A stretch of DNA of 64,000 bases from Microbacterium sp. ET2 (GCF_030347395.1 NZ_CP128170.1:1240001-1304000); one strand, 5' to 3'. Shown: positions 47,214 to 57,305, counted from the first letter of the stretch. The notes: a model not told the origin generated them from the sequence alone. Program-made: numbers and translations.

Positions 47214-48785
47214 ATGTCCGGACTCGACACCCCACTGACACCGCTGCGCTTCCTGGAGCGCGCGCTCGAAGTGCACCCTGACCGTCTCGCGGTCGTCGAC
47301 GGCGACCTCCGCCTGACCTATGCCGACTTCGGCTCCTATGTGCGTCGTTTCGCGGACGCGCTTGAGCAGGCAGGCATCCGCGCCGGCGACCGCGTGCTCT
47401 ACCTCGGCTCCAACGCCGCGCCGATGCTGGCCGCGCACTACGCCGTCCCTGCCCTCGGCGCGGTGCTAGTCGCTGTCAACACGCGACTGTCGCCCGCGGA
47501 GATCACCTACATCGTCGAGCACAGCGGGGCGACCCTCGTTATCGGAGACAGCGACCTGCTCGAGACGCTGGGTGACGACATCCGTGCCAGCCTTCCCCGC
47601 ACGATCGCACGCGGAACGTCTGTCCCTCGCTCGACGGAGGACTTCGACGCGTTCCTCGCGAGCGGCACCGACCGGCCGCGGTCATGGGAGGTGGCGGACG
47701 AGGCCTCAGCCATCACGATCAACTACACCTCCGGCACCACCGGTCGACCGAAGGGCGTCGTCTACACCCACCGCGGCGCGTACCTCAACGCGCTCGGCGA
47801 GCTGGTGCACCAGGGCTTCACCGCCGAGCAGGACGGCGCGCGCTATCTGTGGACGCTGCCGATGTTTCACTGCAACGGCTGGTGCACGACATGGGCGCTC
47901 ACCGCCGCCGCCGGCACGCACGTGTGTTTGCCCGCTGTGCGGGGTCCCGAGATCTGGCGCCTCATCGACCAGGAGCGCGTCACGCACATGGCGGGTGCGC
48001 CGACGGTTCTGTCGATCCTCGCGTCGGCCGACGAAGCTCACCCGCTCGATCGCCCGTTCACGATCACGACGGCCGGCGCACCCCCGAGCCCGACGATCAT
48101 CGCCCGTATGCATGGCCTCGGCATCCGCGTCGTGCACGTTTACGGGCTCACCGAGACCTACGGACCGTACTCGGTGTGCGAGCTCAAGAGCAGCTGGAAC
48201 GAGGAGGACGCCGACCAGGTCGCCGCGCTCATCTCCCGCCAGGGTGTCGGCATGCTGACCTCCGACCGCATGCGCGTCGTGCGCCGCGACCGTGACGGCG
48301 CCCTCGTCGACGTCGCCTCGGACAGCACCGAGATGGGCGAGATCGTCATGCGGGGCAACTCGGTCATGGCGGGCTACTACCGTGCCGACGAGGCGACGGC
48401 GGAGGCCTTCCGCGGAGGCTGGTTCCACTCCGGCGACCTCGGCGTGATACATCCCGACGGTTATGTGCAGCTGCTGGACCGCTCGAAGGACATCATCATC
48501 TCGGGTGGTGAGAACATCTCCACGATCGAGGTCGAACAGGCGCTGCTGAGCCACCCCGCGGTGACGGATGCCGCGGTGGTGGGCATCCCGGATGAGCGCT
48601 GGGGCGAGCGGCCCCGCGCGTTCATCGTGACGTCCGAGGGCGCGAGCATCACGGGCGATGAGCTGCACCTGCACGTGCGCGGACGGCTCGCGCCGTTCAA
48701 GGCTCCGCGCGCGTTCGAGTTCGTCGAGGCGCTGCCGAAGACCTCGACGGGAAAGACCCGCAAAGACGTGTTGCGCACTATGTGA
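47214..48785 (+). CDS. AMP-forming acyl-CoA synthetase
   Basis: This 523-residue ligase makes an acyl-CoA from a carboxylic acid, ATP and CoA. The P-loop is YTSGTTGRPKGVVYTHRG (about residues 170-187), followed by MFHCNGWCTTWALTAAAGTH, YGLTETYGP, the DRSKDIIISGGENIS hinge and PKTSTGKTRKDVLR with the catalytic Lys near the end. MFHCNGW is typical of medium-chain or dimethylsulfoniopropionate-type ligases. GGAGGG precedes the ATG. It could activate the acid that LeuCD and the lyase process. Confidence 0.92.
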   Translation: MSGLDTPLTPLRFLERALEVHPDRLAVVDGDLRLTYADFGSYVRRFADALEQAGIRAGDRVLYLGSNAAPMLAAHYAVPALGAVLVAVNTRLSPAEITYIVEHSGATLVIGDSDLLETLGDDIRASLPRTIARGTSVPRSTEDFDAFLASGTDRPRSWEVADEASAITINYTSGTTGRPKGVVYTHRGAYLNALGELVHQGFTAEQDGARYLWTLPMFHCNGWCTTWALTAAAGTHVCLPAVRGPEIWRLIDQERVTHMAGAPTVLSILASADEAHPLDRPFTITTAGAPPSPTIIARMHGLGIRVVHVYGLTETYGPYSVCELKSSWNEEDADQVAALISRQGVGMLTSDRMRVVRRDRDGALVDVASDSTEMGEIVMRGNSVMAGYYRADEATAEAFRGGWFHSGDLGVIHPDGYVQLLDRSKDIIISGGENISTIEVEQALLSHPAVTDAAVVGIPDERWGERPRAFIVTSEGASITGDELHLHVRGRLAPFKAPRAFEFVEALPKTSTGKTRKDVLRTM

Positions 48786-48993
48786 CTTCGATCTTGGGAT
48801 CCAATGCCCTACGCAATCGACGATGGTCGCTCGGTACGGTCGGCAGATGTTGCGCTGATCACAGGAGAAGTGAGCTCCGAGCCCCACACCGTCCGGCGGT
48901 TAGTGGGATCCGTTCGCACCCGTCCAACCTTGCCTCTGCTGTCGGTCACCCACGGCTCGGAGCCCGGTACCGTGGGAGCGGGAAGGAGCCGCC

Positions 48994-49524
48994 GTGGCCC
49001 GACGTCTGCCGGTCGATCCGATCGCCGAAGCGAAACGCCAGTGGCTCGCGCACGGCTGGACGGATGCCGCTGCCGGCATGACCGCCGTCACCTCGATCAT
49101 GCGTGCCCAGCAGCTGATGCTCGCGCGGGTGGATGCGACCCTCCGTCCCTTCGGCCTGACCTTCGCCCGGTACGAGCTGCTGACCCTCCTGAGCTTCAGC
49201 CGGGCCGGACGCATGCCCATGGCGTCAGCCTCCGCCCGCCTGCAGGTGCACCCCACGAGCGTCACCAACACCGTCGACCGGCTGCAGGCCGACGGGTATG
49301 TCCGTCGTGAGCCGCATCCCGTCGACGGGCGGGCCACTCTCGTCGTCCTCACCGACGCCGGCCGCGACCTCGCCGAGCGCGCGACGGCGGCCCTCAACGC
49401 CCAGGTGTTCGCCGAGCCGGGGCTGAGCAGCGACGACACCGACGAGCTCGTCTCGATCATCGCCCGCATGCGCCGTGCCGCAGGGGATTTTGACGACCCG
49501 CGTCCGACCCCCGAACCGCTGTAG
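48994..49524 (+). CDS. MarR family transcriptional regulator
   Basis: The 176-residue protein has the MarR winged helix from LMLARVDATLRPFGLTFARYELL through LQVHPTSVTNTVDRLQADGYVRR and the wing HPVDGRATLVVLTDAG. GTG at 48994 follows GGAAGGAG. It is a single gene that converges on the enoyl-CoA hydratase (2 bp apart) and may control the valine-type operon whose promoter is at 52.4 kb. Effector unknown. Confidence 0.9.
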   Translation: MARRLPVDPIAEAKRQWLAHGWTDAAAGMTAVTSIMRAQQLMLARVDATLRPFGLTFARYELLTLLSFSRAGRMPMASASARLQVHPTSVTNTVDRLQADGYVRREPHPVDGRATLVVLTDAGRDLAERATAALNAQVFAEPGLSSDDTDELVSIIARMRRAAGDFDDPRPTPEPL

Positions 49525-49525
49525 C

Positions 49526-50302
49526 TCACCGGTTCTCGAATTCCGCCGGCCGCTTCTCGCGGAAGGCGCGCATGCCCTCCTTCTGGTCGGCGGTGTCGAA
49601 CAGCGCCGCGAACGCCTGCCGCTCGAACCGCAGTCCTTCGGCGAGCGAGGTCTCCTGCGCAGCATCCAGCGCAGCCTTCGCCGCGTACAGCGACGGCAGC
49701 GACTTCGCCGCGATCGACTCGGCGAGGGTGGTCGCCTCGGCGAGGAGATCGGATGCCGGAACGACACGCGACACCAGGCCGGCACGCTCCGCCTCGTCGG
49801 CGGACATGTTCCGTCCCGACAGGATGAGCTCGGCGGCTTTGTAGGGCCCGACGGCACGGACGAGACGCTGTGTCGCCCCCATCCCGGGGATCACGCCGAG
49901 GTTCACCTCGGGCTGGCCGAACACCGCTGTGTCGGCGGCGAGGATGATGTCGCACATCATCGCCAGCTCGCACCCGCCGCCGAGCGCGTAGCCCGAGACG
50001 GCGGCGATCACGGGGGTGCGCAGCGCGGCGAAGCGCGCCCAGCCGCCGAAGTGATCGGTCATGAGCATCTCCAGGCCCGACTTCTCCTCCATCTCCTTGA
50101 TGTCGGCGCCGGCGGCGAAGGCTCGCTCTGAGCCCGTGACGACGATCGCACCGATGCGGTCGTCGGCGTCCCAGCGGGTCGTCACGTCGACGATCTCGCG
50201 CATCACCGTGGTGTTCAGCGCATTCAGGGACTTCGGCCGGTTCAGCGTGATCCATCCGACCCGCCCGCGCGTCTCGGCCAGGATCGTCTCGTACTCGGTC
50301 AT
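49526..50302 (-). CDS. Enoyl-CoA hydratase/isomerase
   Basis: A 258-residue crotonase. The oxyanion hole and CoA region are seen in AFAAGADIKEM and AVSGYALGGGCELAMMCDI, the two catalytic Glu positions in GGGCELA and GQPEVNLGVIPGMGATQRL. It is the last gene of the run acyl-CoA dehydrogenase, hydroxyisobutyrate dehydrogenase, hydratase, which fits hydration of methacrylyl-CoA in valine breakdown or a general hydratase. The start overlaps the mmsB stop. Confidence 0.92.
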   Translation of the reverse strand: MTEYETILAETRGRVGWITLNRPKSLNALNTTVMREIVDVTTRWDADDRIGAIVVTGSERAFAAGADIKEMEEKSGLEMLMTDHFGGWARFAALRTPVIAAVSGYALGGGCELAMMCDIILAADTAVFGQPEVNLGVIPGMGATQRLVRAVGPYKAAELILSGRNMSADEAERAGLVSRVVPASDLLAEATTLAESIAAKSLPSLYAAKAALDAAQETSLAEGLRFERQAFAALFDTADQKEGMRAFREKRPAEFENR

Positions 50303-51207
50303 CCTCGTCCTCCAGGGTCGTCACTGCCGGATCGGATCATCGTGATGATCCCGGAGAAATCCTGCCCCGCGCCGGGGCCGTCCGCGAATGCGCGGTACAG
50401 GTCGCGGGCGAGGAGACCGACACGGGCGTCGACACCGGTCTCGGCGATCGCGTCGGCGGCGAGTCCGAGGTCTTTGGCCATCAGGGATCCGGCGAAGCCG
50501 GGCTGGTAGTCGCGATTGGCCGGACTCGTGGGCACGGGCCCCGGTACCGGGCAGTTCGTGGTGAGGGCCCAGCACTGACCCGACGCGTTCGACGCGACGT
50601 CGAACAGCGCCTGGTGGCTGAGCCCCAGGCGCTCCCCGAGAACGAAGGCCTCGGCGACAGCGATCTGCGAAGCGGCGAGGATCATGTTGTTGCAGACCTT
50701 CGCGGCCTGCCCGAGACCCGCGCCGCCGCAGTGCACCACCCGGCGCCCCATGACCGACAGCAGTGGTTCGGCCGCGGCGAAGTCATCCTCACTCCCCCCG
50801 ACCATGAAGGCCAGGGTGGCGTTCTCGGCGCCGACGACGCCGCCCGAGACCGGCGCATCCAGCGCCCGGTGACCGGCCGCCTCCGCGAGATCGTGCGCCG
50901 TGCGGGCGTCCTCGACCGAGATCGTGGAGCAGTCGACGAAGAGCGTGTCGGCAGCTGCCGCCGAGAGGAGCGCGCCCTCGTAGGCGTCGATGACCTGACG
51001 GCCGGTCTGGAACATGGTGACGACGACGGATGCCGCGGCCACCGCCTCGTGCGGTGTGTCGACGACCGGCAGCCCGGCCGCTGCCGCGCTCTCGCGCGCC
51101 GCGGAGGAGACGTCGAAGCCGATGACCTCGTTGCCGGCCGCGGCGAGGTTCCGCGCCATCGGGGCCCCCATGTGGCCCAGACCGAGGAAGGCGATGCGCA
51201 CCGTCAT
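50299..51207 (-). CDS. mmsB: 3-hydroxyisobutyrate dehydrogenase
   Basis: The 302-residue NAD-dependent enzyme oxidises 3-hydroxyisobutyrate to methylmalonate semialdehyde in valine catabolism. It has GLGHMGAPMARNL (dinucleotide binding), DAPVSGGVVGAENATLAFMVGG (substrate site), the catalytic Lys in GQAAKVCNNMIL and FAGSLMAKDLGLA near the C-terminus. It overlaps both neighbours by 4 bp. No CoA-acylating methylmalonate semialdehyde dehydrogenase gene (mmsA) or 3-hydroxyisobutyryl-CoA hydrolase is seen in the window. Confidence 0.9.
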   Translation of the reverse strand: MTVRIAFLGLGHMGAPMARNLAAAGNEVIGFDVSSAARESAAAAGLPVVDTPHEAVAAASVVVTMFQTGRQVIDAYEGALLSAAAADTLFVDCSTISVEDARTAHDLAEAAGHRALDAPVSGGVVGAENATLAFMVGGSEDDFAAAEPLLSVMGRRVVHCGGAGLGQAAKVCNNMILAASQIAVAEAFVLGERLGLSHQALFDVASNASGQCWALTTNCPVPGPVPTSPANRDYQPGFAGSLMAKDLGLAADAIAETGVDARVGLLARDLYRAFADGPGAGQDFSGIITMIRSGSDDPGGRG

Positions 51208-52394
51208 CCCCCCAGCAGCTCGCGGCCGATGATCACGCGCATGATCTCGTTGGTCCCCTCGAGGATCTGGTGCACACGCAGGTCGCGCACCACCTTCTCG
51301 ATGCCGTAGTCGTGCAGGTAGCCGTAGCCGCCGTGCAGCTGGAGAGCGTCATTGGCGACCCGGAACCCGACATCGGTGGCGAACCGTTTGGCCATGGCGC
51401 ACTGCATGGCGGCATCGGGGGCGTGCCGGTCGAGCGACAGCGCGGCATCCCGCACCATCGCCCGTGCGGCGCGCAGCTCGGTGGCCATGTCGGCGAGAGC
51501 GAAGACGACGGCCTGCTTCTCGGCGAGCGGCTCACCGAAAGTGAACCGCTCGTGCACGTATCGGATCGCGCGGTCGAGTGCCCACTGCGCTCCGCCGAGC
51601 GAGCACGCGGCGATGTTGATCCGACCGCCGTTCAGCGCCGTCATCGCGATGCGGAAGCCGCGACCCTCCTCGCCCAGGATGTTCGCGGCCGGAACGCGCA
51701 CCTCGTCGAGGATGACCTGGCGGGTGGGCTGGGCGTTCCAGCCCATCTTCTTCTCATTCGTCCCGAACGACATCCCCGGGGCGTCGCCGGGAACGAGGAA
51801 CGCGGTGATGCCCTTGGCCCCCGGGTCACCGGTGCGGGCCATCACGACGTAGACGGATGCTTCGCCCGCGCCGGAGATGAACTGCTTCACGCCCGTGAGC
51901 ACGTACTCGTCGCCCTGACGGACGGCGCTGGTCGTGAGTGCCGCGGCATCCGACCCGGCACCGGGTTCGGTGAGGCAGTAGCCACCGAGATCGGTCATGG
52001 CCGTCAGGCGCGGAAGCCACTCCTCGCGCTGAGCGTCGCTGCCATAGGTGTCGATCATCCACGCGACCATGTTGTGGATCGTGATGTAGGCGGCCATGGA
52101 CGGGTCGGCCTGGGCGAGCTCTTCGACGATCGCCACCGCGTCGACCCGGGTGAGCGCGGTGCCGCCGACGTCCTCCGCGACGTACAAACCGCCCAGGCCA
52201 AGCTCGCCCGCGCGTGCCAGGACGTCACGGGGGAAGTGTGCGCGCTCGTCCCATTCCAGCGCGTGAGGGGCGATCTCGGTCGTGGCGAAGTCGCGCACGG
52301 CCTCGAGGATGGCGGCGCGGTCCTCTTCGGTCATCGCGACCGGCTGCGGCCGCGACGGCGTTCCGCTTGCGTGGGTGGTGATCGTCTGCGACAT
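51204..52394 (-). CDS. Acyl-CoA dehydrogenase (isobutyryl-CoA dehydrogenase-like)
   Basis: A 396-residue acyl-CoA dehydrogenase with GGYCLTEPGAGSDAAAL (flavin region), FISGAGEASVYVVMART, and at the end HGGYGYLHDYGIEKVVRDLRVHQILEGTNEIMRVIIGR (split over residues about 347-390). The EGTNEIMR Glu is the usual catalytic base. In front of mmsB and the hydratase it probably oxidises isobutyryl-CoA in valine breakdown and passes electrons to EtfAB. It has an N-terminal extension of about 20 residues before the conserved part. Confidence 0.9.
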   Translation of the reverse strand: MSQTITTHASGTPSRPQPVAMTEEDRAAILEAVRDFATTEIAPHALEWDERAHFPRDVLARAGELGLGGLYVAEDVGGTALTRVDAVAIVEELAQADPSMAAYITIHNMVAWMIDTYGSDAQREEWLPRLTAMTDLGGYCLTEPGAGSDAAALTTSAVRQGDEYVLTGVKQFISGAGEASVYVVMARTGDPGAKGITAFLVPGDAPGMSFGTNEKKMGWNAQPTRQVILDEVRVPAANILGEEGRGFRIAMTALNGGRINIAACSLGGAQWALDRAIRYVHERFTFGEPLAEKQAVVFALADMATELRAARAMVRDAALSLDRHAPDAAMQCAMAKRFATDVGFRVANDALQLHGGYGYLHDYGIEKVVRDLRVHQILEGTNEIMRVIIGRELLGG

Positions 52395-52439
52395 CCGTCC
52401 GCTCCTTCCGTGCCGTCCTTGGCACGTTGCTCATTTTAG

Positions 52440-52451
52440 ATGGACATCCAT
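52440..52451. promoter_or_regulatory. Short palindrome in the 52.4-52.6 kb divergent promoter region
   Basis: ATGGACATCCAT (arms ATGGA and TCCAT) lies 46 bp upstream of the acyl-CoA dehydrogenase start in the 172-bp gap between divergent genes. It could be an operator for the nearby MarR protein or an unseen regulator. Confidence 0.3.
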
Positions 52452-52566
52452 GTATTTACGAGGTCTACTGAGTATCAGGCTGTTTCCGCCTGGTTCACCC
52501 ATTCGAAACGTGCCGTGGTTAGACACGAAGAGCGTGCGCCCCGGCACGCCCGACCTGAGGACATTC

Positions 52567-55500
52567 ATGCCTTCATCTCATCGACGCGCCGCGGCCGGCT
52601 TGACCGCGGCGGCCGTCGCCTGTTCCCTGGCGCTCGCGCCCGGTGCGGCGTTCGGCGCCATCGTCACCGATCCGATCACCACCTCCGCCGACGACGCAGC
52701 GCTGTCGCTCACGCCGCTCGGCTCGTTCGAAACCGGCGTCTTCGACGAGGGCGCCGCCGAGATCGTCGCCGCCTATGGCGAGCGCCTGTTCGTGGTCAAT
52801 GCGCAGGCGGCGACCGTGGACGTGCTCGACTACTCGGACCCGACCGCGATCACGAAGGAGTTCGAGATCACGGGAACCGGTGTCGCGAACTCCGTGGCCG
52901 TTCGCGAGGACGGCCTGGGCGTCATCGCCCTCGAGGCGCCGGTGAAGACCGACAACGGTTCGCTGCTGTTCTTCGACGCGAACGCGGCGGACGCCGGCTC
53001 CGCCGTGCTCGGCTCGGTGACCGTCGGGGCACTTCCCGACATGGTGACCATCTCGGCCGACGGGCAGTATGCCGTCGCAGCCAACGAGGGCGAGCCGGCA
53101 GACGACTTCTCGATCGACCCCGAGGGCTCGATCAGCGTCGTGACGCTTCCTGGCGGCGTGGCCGCGCCGGGGCAGGACGCTGTCGCCGCCGCCGACTTCC
53201 ACGAGTTCGAAGACGGCGGCTCTCAGACGCTTCCCGAGGGCGTGCGCGTGTTCGGGCCGGTCGTCGACGGCGTGACCAACCCGGTCAGCGCGAACCTCGA
53301 GCCGGAGTACATCACCGTCGACGGCGGCACCGCGTATGTGACGCTGCAAGAGGCGAATTCGCTCGCCGTCGTCGACCTGGCGTCGGCTACGGTGTCGGCG
53401 ATCGTCCCGCTCGGCACGAAGGACCACGGCGCGGCCGGTGCGGGACTCGACGCGAGCGACCGCGACGGCGCTGCCGAAGGTCCCGCGATCAACATCGACA
53501 CCTACCCGGGCCTGAACGGCATGTACATGCCCGACGCCATCGACTCGTACACCGCCGGCGGCGCGACCTACCTCGTCACCGCGAACGAGGGCGACGTGCG
53601 CGAATGGGGCGACTACATCGACGAGTCGCGCGTGGGCGATCTCGCAGAAGACGGCTACGGACCGGTCTGCGCCGACAGCCCCCTCGCTTCGCTCACGGGT
53701 GCGGCCGACCTCGGTCGTCTCGCGGTGTCGAAGGAGGACGGCTTCAACGAAGCCGAGGGCTGCTACGAGGAGCTCTACTCCTACGGCGCCCGCTCCTTCT
53801 CGATCTGGAACACCTCGGGCGAGCTCGTCTGGGACTCGGGTGACGCCTTCGAGCGCATCACCGCCGAGCTGCTCCCGGCGAACTTCAACTCCGACCACGG
53901 CGCGTCCGAGTTCGACACGCGCAGCGACGCCAAAGGCCCCGAGCCCGAAAGCGTCACGGTCGGCGAGATCGACGGTGTCCCGTACGCCTTCGTCGGTCTC
54001 GAGCGCGTCGGCGGCATCATGGTCTTCGACCTGAGCAGCCCCGCGGATGCCTCGTTCGTCACCTACCTCAACAACCGCGACTTCGCGGTGTCGGGTGAAG
54101 ACACGACGGATGCAGCGGGGCTCGCCGCGGCCGGTGACCTCGGCCCCGAGGGCATCGCTTTCATCGCCGCGGAGGACTCGCCCACCGGTGCTCCCCTCCT
54201 CGCGGTCGGCAACGAGGTGTCGGGAACGACCACGGTGTACTCGGTGGACTCGACCCTCGAGACCACGACCGACGTGCAGGTGCTGACGATCAACGACTTC
54301 CACGGTCGGATCGAGCCGAACTTCGGCAACGGCGAAGCCGGCGCAGCCGTGATCGCGGGCGCCGTCGCGCAGTTCGAGTCGGAGAACCCCAACACGCTGT
54401 TCGTCTCCTCGGGAGACATGATCGGCGCGTCGACGTTCACCTCCTTCATCCAGCAGGACAACCCGACCATCGACGCCCTCGTCGAGGGAGGCCTCGACCT
54501 CGGAGCGGTGGGCAACCACGAGTTCGACGCCGGCTTCGCCGACCTGGTCGACCGCGTCATCCCCCGCTACGGCCAGGGTGACGAGGCGGCAGGCGCGCCC
54601 TACGCGCTCGGTGCGAACGTGTACCTCGCGGGCACCGATGAGCCGGCGCTGCAGGAATACGTCGTGGAAGAGGTCGACGGCGTGCGCGTGGCGTTCATCG
54701 GCACCGTCACCGCCGACACCGCGACGCTGGTGAGCCCCGCGGGCATCACCGAGATCGAGTTCGGCGACCAGCTCGAGGCGGCCAACCGTGTCGCGGACGA
54801 GATCACCGCAGCCGACGCCGCCGACGTCATCGTGCTCCTCACCCACGACGGCGCGCCGACCGAGGACTGTGCGACCATCGCGCAGGGCGGCACGGATTAC
54901 GCCGCGCTCATCACCGGCGCATCGGCCGAGATCGACGCGATCGTCTCTGGTCACACCCATCAGCCGTACGTCTGCGAGGTGCCGGTCAACGGTGTCGCGG
55001 GAACGGAGCGCCCGGTCATCCAGGCGAACCAGTACGGCACGATGCTCGGCAAGCTCGACATCTCGGTCGACAGCACCACGGGTGAGGCTCGTCTCGATCG
55101 GCGGTTCGCTGGTGCCGCTGGTCGGCGAGGACGAGGCTCCGCTGTTCGCCGCCGACCCCGAGGTCGAGGCGATCGTCGCCGACGCCGTGGAGGTGGCCGA
55201 CGAGCTCGGCAGCGTCGAGGTGGGTTCGATCACGGAGGACATCCTCCGCGGCGGTACGCCCCCGGGCGACGACCGCGGTGTCGAGTCGACCCTCGGCAAT
55301 CTCGTGGCCGACATGTACCTGTGGGCGACCTCGAACGAGTCGTACGCCGGGACCCCCGCTCAGATCGCGCTGATGAACCCCGGCGGCCTCCGCGCCGACC
55401 TGCTGTTCGGCGAGGACGGCACGGTCACCTACCGCGACGTCGCCAACGTGCAGCCGTTCGCCAACACGCTCGTGACGCTGACCCTCACCGGTGCGCAGCT

Positions 55501-56068
55501 CGAGCAGGTGCTCGAAGAGCAGTGGCAGCCCGAGGGCTCGTCGCGGCCGAAGCTGCACCTGGGTGTCTCGGAGGGCTTCTCCTACGTCTACGACCCCGAC
55601 GCCGCGGCCGGCTCGCGCATCCTGTCGATGACGCTGAACGGCGAGGCGATCGGCGCCGACGACGAGTTCACCATCGTGACCAACTCGTTCCTCGCGGCCG
55701 GTGGAGACAACTTCTTCACCCTGGCCGAGGGCACGGACGTCACCGACTCCGGTCAGGTCGACCTGGCGGCATCCGTGGCGTACTTCGAGGAGTTCGAGGT
55801 CGTCGAGCCCGCTCCGCTCGGCCGCGCGGTCGTGGGTGAGACCCCCGCGCCCGGCGATGGTGACGGCGGCTCGACCCCCGGCACCGGTGCGGGCAACGGC
55901 AACGGCTCGGGCACGGGCAACGGCTCGGGGACGGGTTCGACCGCGGGTCAGCTCGGTGTCACCGGCGCGGAGCTGCCGCTCGGCGCGGCCCTCGGCGCGG
56001 CGCTGCTGCTGGTCGCGGGAGGCGTGCTGTTCGCCCTCCGCCGCCGCACCACGCCCGCCGGCGAGTAA
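52567..56068 (+). pseudogene. Exported choice-of-anchor I/5'-nucleotidase surface protein, frameshifted near 55086
   Basis: Without the frameshift this would be about 1,166 residues. An N-terminal signal peptide (to about residue 34, ending FGA) is followed by a choice-of-anchor I beta-propeller-like domain (about 45-560), a metallophosphatase domain with LTINDFHGRIEPN (about 573), GNHEFDAGF (about 648) and SGHTHQPY (about 794), and a 5'-nucleotidase C domain. A Gly/Ser/Asn linker, an LGVTG sorting-like motif and a hydrophobic tail with RRR end it, so it would be anchored at the cell surface. Frame 1 runs off after STTGEA and the match resumes one base later with SIGGSLVPLVGED. Removing one G from GAGG at 55084-55087 restores GELVSIGG. 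It may be a sequencing error. Confidence 0.85.
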
Positions 56069-56084
56069 CCCTCACAACCAGGAA

Positions 56085-56110
56085 GGCCCTCGGACCACGG
56101 TCCGGGGGCC
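56085..56110 (+). terminator. Terminator after the 5'-nucleotidase gene
   Basis: GGCCCTCGGACC and GGTCCGGGGGCC pair in a 12-bp stem around a 2-base loop, with AA before and TT after. It lies 17 bp after the stop codon. Confidence 0.75.
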
Positions 56111-56115
56111 TTCCC

Positions 56116-56230
56116 GTGTCGACGCGCAGCTGTTCGGGGTGTCGACGCGCAGCTGTTCGCGGTGTCGACGCGCAGCTGTTCGGGGTGTCGACGCGCAGCT
56201 GTTCGGGGTGTCAACGCGCAGCTGTTCGAG
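56116..56230. repeat. 23-bp tandem repeat, five units
   Basis: GTGTCGACGCGCAGCTGTTC plus a 3-base tail (GGG, GCG, GGG, GGG, GAG) is repeated five times at 56116, 56139, 56162, 56185 and 56208 with only a few changes (one G to A in the last unit). It is between a terminator and a palindromic repeat. No spacers are present, so it is not a CRISPR. Confidence 0.9.
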
Positions 56231-56273
56231 CCGCCCGTTCGTCCTGCTGAGCGCCGCTCGATGACCAGCTCAT

Positions 56274-56337
56274 CCGCGAGCCGTCGAAATCTGCGGCTGC
56301 GGCGCCCGCCAGGCCGCACTTTTCGACGGGTCACGAG
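56274..56337. repeat. Palindromic repeat, copy D
   Basis: CCGCGAGCCGTCGAAATCTGC and CACTTTTCGACGGGTCACG bound a GC-rich centre. The right end overlaps the last codons and stop of the membrane protein gene ending at 56331. Confidence 0.75.
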
Positions 56338-56948
56338 GAGCGGAAGACCTCGACGGTCGCGGCGCGGCGACGCGAACCCAGGATGACGGCCAGCACGCCG
56401 AGCCCCACCGTCCCCGCGAGGTATGCGATTGCTCCCAAGAGGACGAAGACGCCGCTGATGCTGAGCACATCGGCGCCGAGGGCGACCGCGAGCGCCTGCG
56501 TCAGCACCCACACCCCGACCTGGAGCGCGAGCACCCAGACCGGCGCCCACCGCCACGGGTCCGGCACGGTGCCGGCTCGCAGGATCGCGACCGCGGCGAG
56601 CAGTCCCGCGGCTGTCGGGACGAGAATCGACGCGTAGCCGAGCACCGTCCATGCCTCTCCGCCATTCGGCTGCACCGACCCGAGCGCCGCAGCTGCGCCC
56701 TCGGCGGCGAAGGGCCACAGCGCGAGGAGAGCGAGTGCGACGACACCGCTCGGCCGCCTGGCGACGACGCTGTCGGCTCGCGTCATCCCGACGGCCAGCA
56801 AGAGGACGGATGCCGCGAACGCGACGTTCTGCACGATCGCCAGAACACCTGATCCCGCGAGGCCCACGGAACCCGCACCCACGAGTCCGAGCGCCCCGCT
56901 CAGGATGAGGCCGATTCCACCGATGATCCACGTCGTGTCGCGCCGCAT
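56331..56948 (-). CDS. Membrane protein of unknown function
   Basis: I do not recognise this 205-residue protein. It has six likely membrane helices: about residues 7-26, 33-55, 68-86, 100-122, 133-155 and 160-185, with the C-terminus RRRAATVEVFRSS in the cytosol. The ATG at 56948 has no strong ribosome site. Its 3' end is bordered by repeat copy D and its 5' end by the repeat cluster, so it is flanked on both sides by repeats. Confidence 0.65.
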   Translation of the reverse strand: MRRDTTWIIGGIGLILSGALGLVGAGSVGLAGSGVLAIVQNVAFAASVLLLAVGMTRADSVVARRPSGVVALALLALWPFAAEGAAAALGSVQPNGGEAWTVLGYASILVPTAAGLLAAVAILRAGTVPDPWRWAPVWVLALQVGVWVLTQALAVALGADVLSISGVFVLLGAIAYLAGTVGLGVLAVILGSRRRAATVEVFRSS

Positions 56949-57009
56949 CCGAGCAGGCTATCCCCCGAACGTCCGCCGACGCGCGGCCAGGTCTCCTCGC
57001 CCGCCTCCC

Positions 57010-57072
57010 CGCGAGCCGTCAGAAACGGCGGGCGCGGCGCACGATGGGCCGCAACTTTCGACGGGTCGCGGC
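57010..57072. repeat. Palindromic repeat, copy E
   Basis: GCGAGCCGTCAGAAACGGCG and CCGCAACTTTCGACGGGTCGCGG bound a copy about 63 bp long. It is followed by a spacer that includes GCGGGAGCGAGCCCCAGCGA. Confidence 0.8.
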
Positions 57073-57120
57073 GGGAGCGAGCCCCAGCGAGCGGGGCGAG
57101 CGGCGCGAGCCACCCGCTTA

Positions 57121-57185
57121 CCGCGACCCGTCAGAAACGGCGGTTGCGGCGCACGATGGGCCGCAACTTTCGACGGGTCGCGGCG
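57121..57185. repeat. Palindromic repeat, copy F
   Basis: CCGCGACCCGTCAGAAACGGC and CCGCAACTTTCGACGGGTCGCGG bound this copy. It starts about 111 bp after copy E and is followed by the same kind of spacer. Confidence 0.8.
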
Positions 57186-57242
57186 GGAGCGAGCCCCAGC
57201 GAACGGCGCGAGCGGCGCGAGCGGCGCGAGTCACCCCGATTA

Positions 57243-57305
57243 CCGTGACCCGTCAGAAACGGCGGGCGCGGCGCACGACAGGCCGCAATTCTTGACGGGT
57301 CGCGG
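57243..57305. repeat. Palindromic repeat, copy G
   Basis: CCGTGACCCGTCAGAAACGGC and CCGCAATTCTTGACGGGTCGCGG bound the third tandem copy, about 122 bp after copy F. Confidence 0.8.

Noticed and set aside
48786..48993. A possible extra gene between the acyl-CoA ligase and MarR.
   Set aside because: An open frame from 48804 runs through the MarR gene in another frame and has no conserved content.
52567..56068. Programmed frameshifting in the 5'-nucleotidase gene.
   Set aside because: There is no slippery heptamer or clear stimulatory structure, and a second similar one-base change is close by, which favours an error or simple mutation.
56116..56230. A possible CRISPR array.
   Set aside because: The 23-bp units abut with no unique spacers and there are no cas genes nearby.
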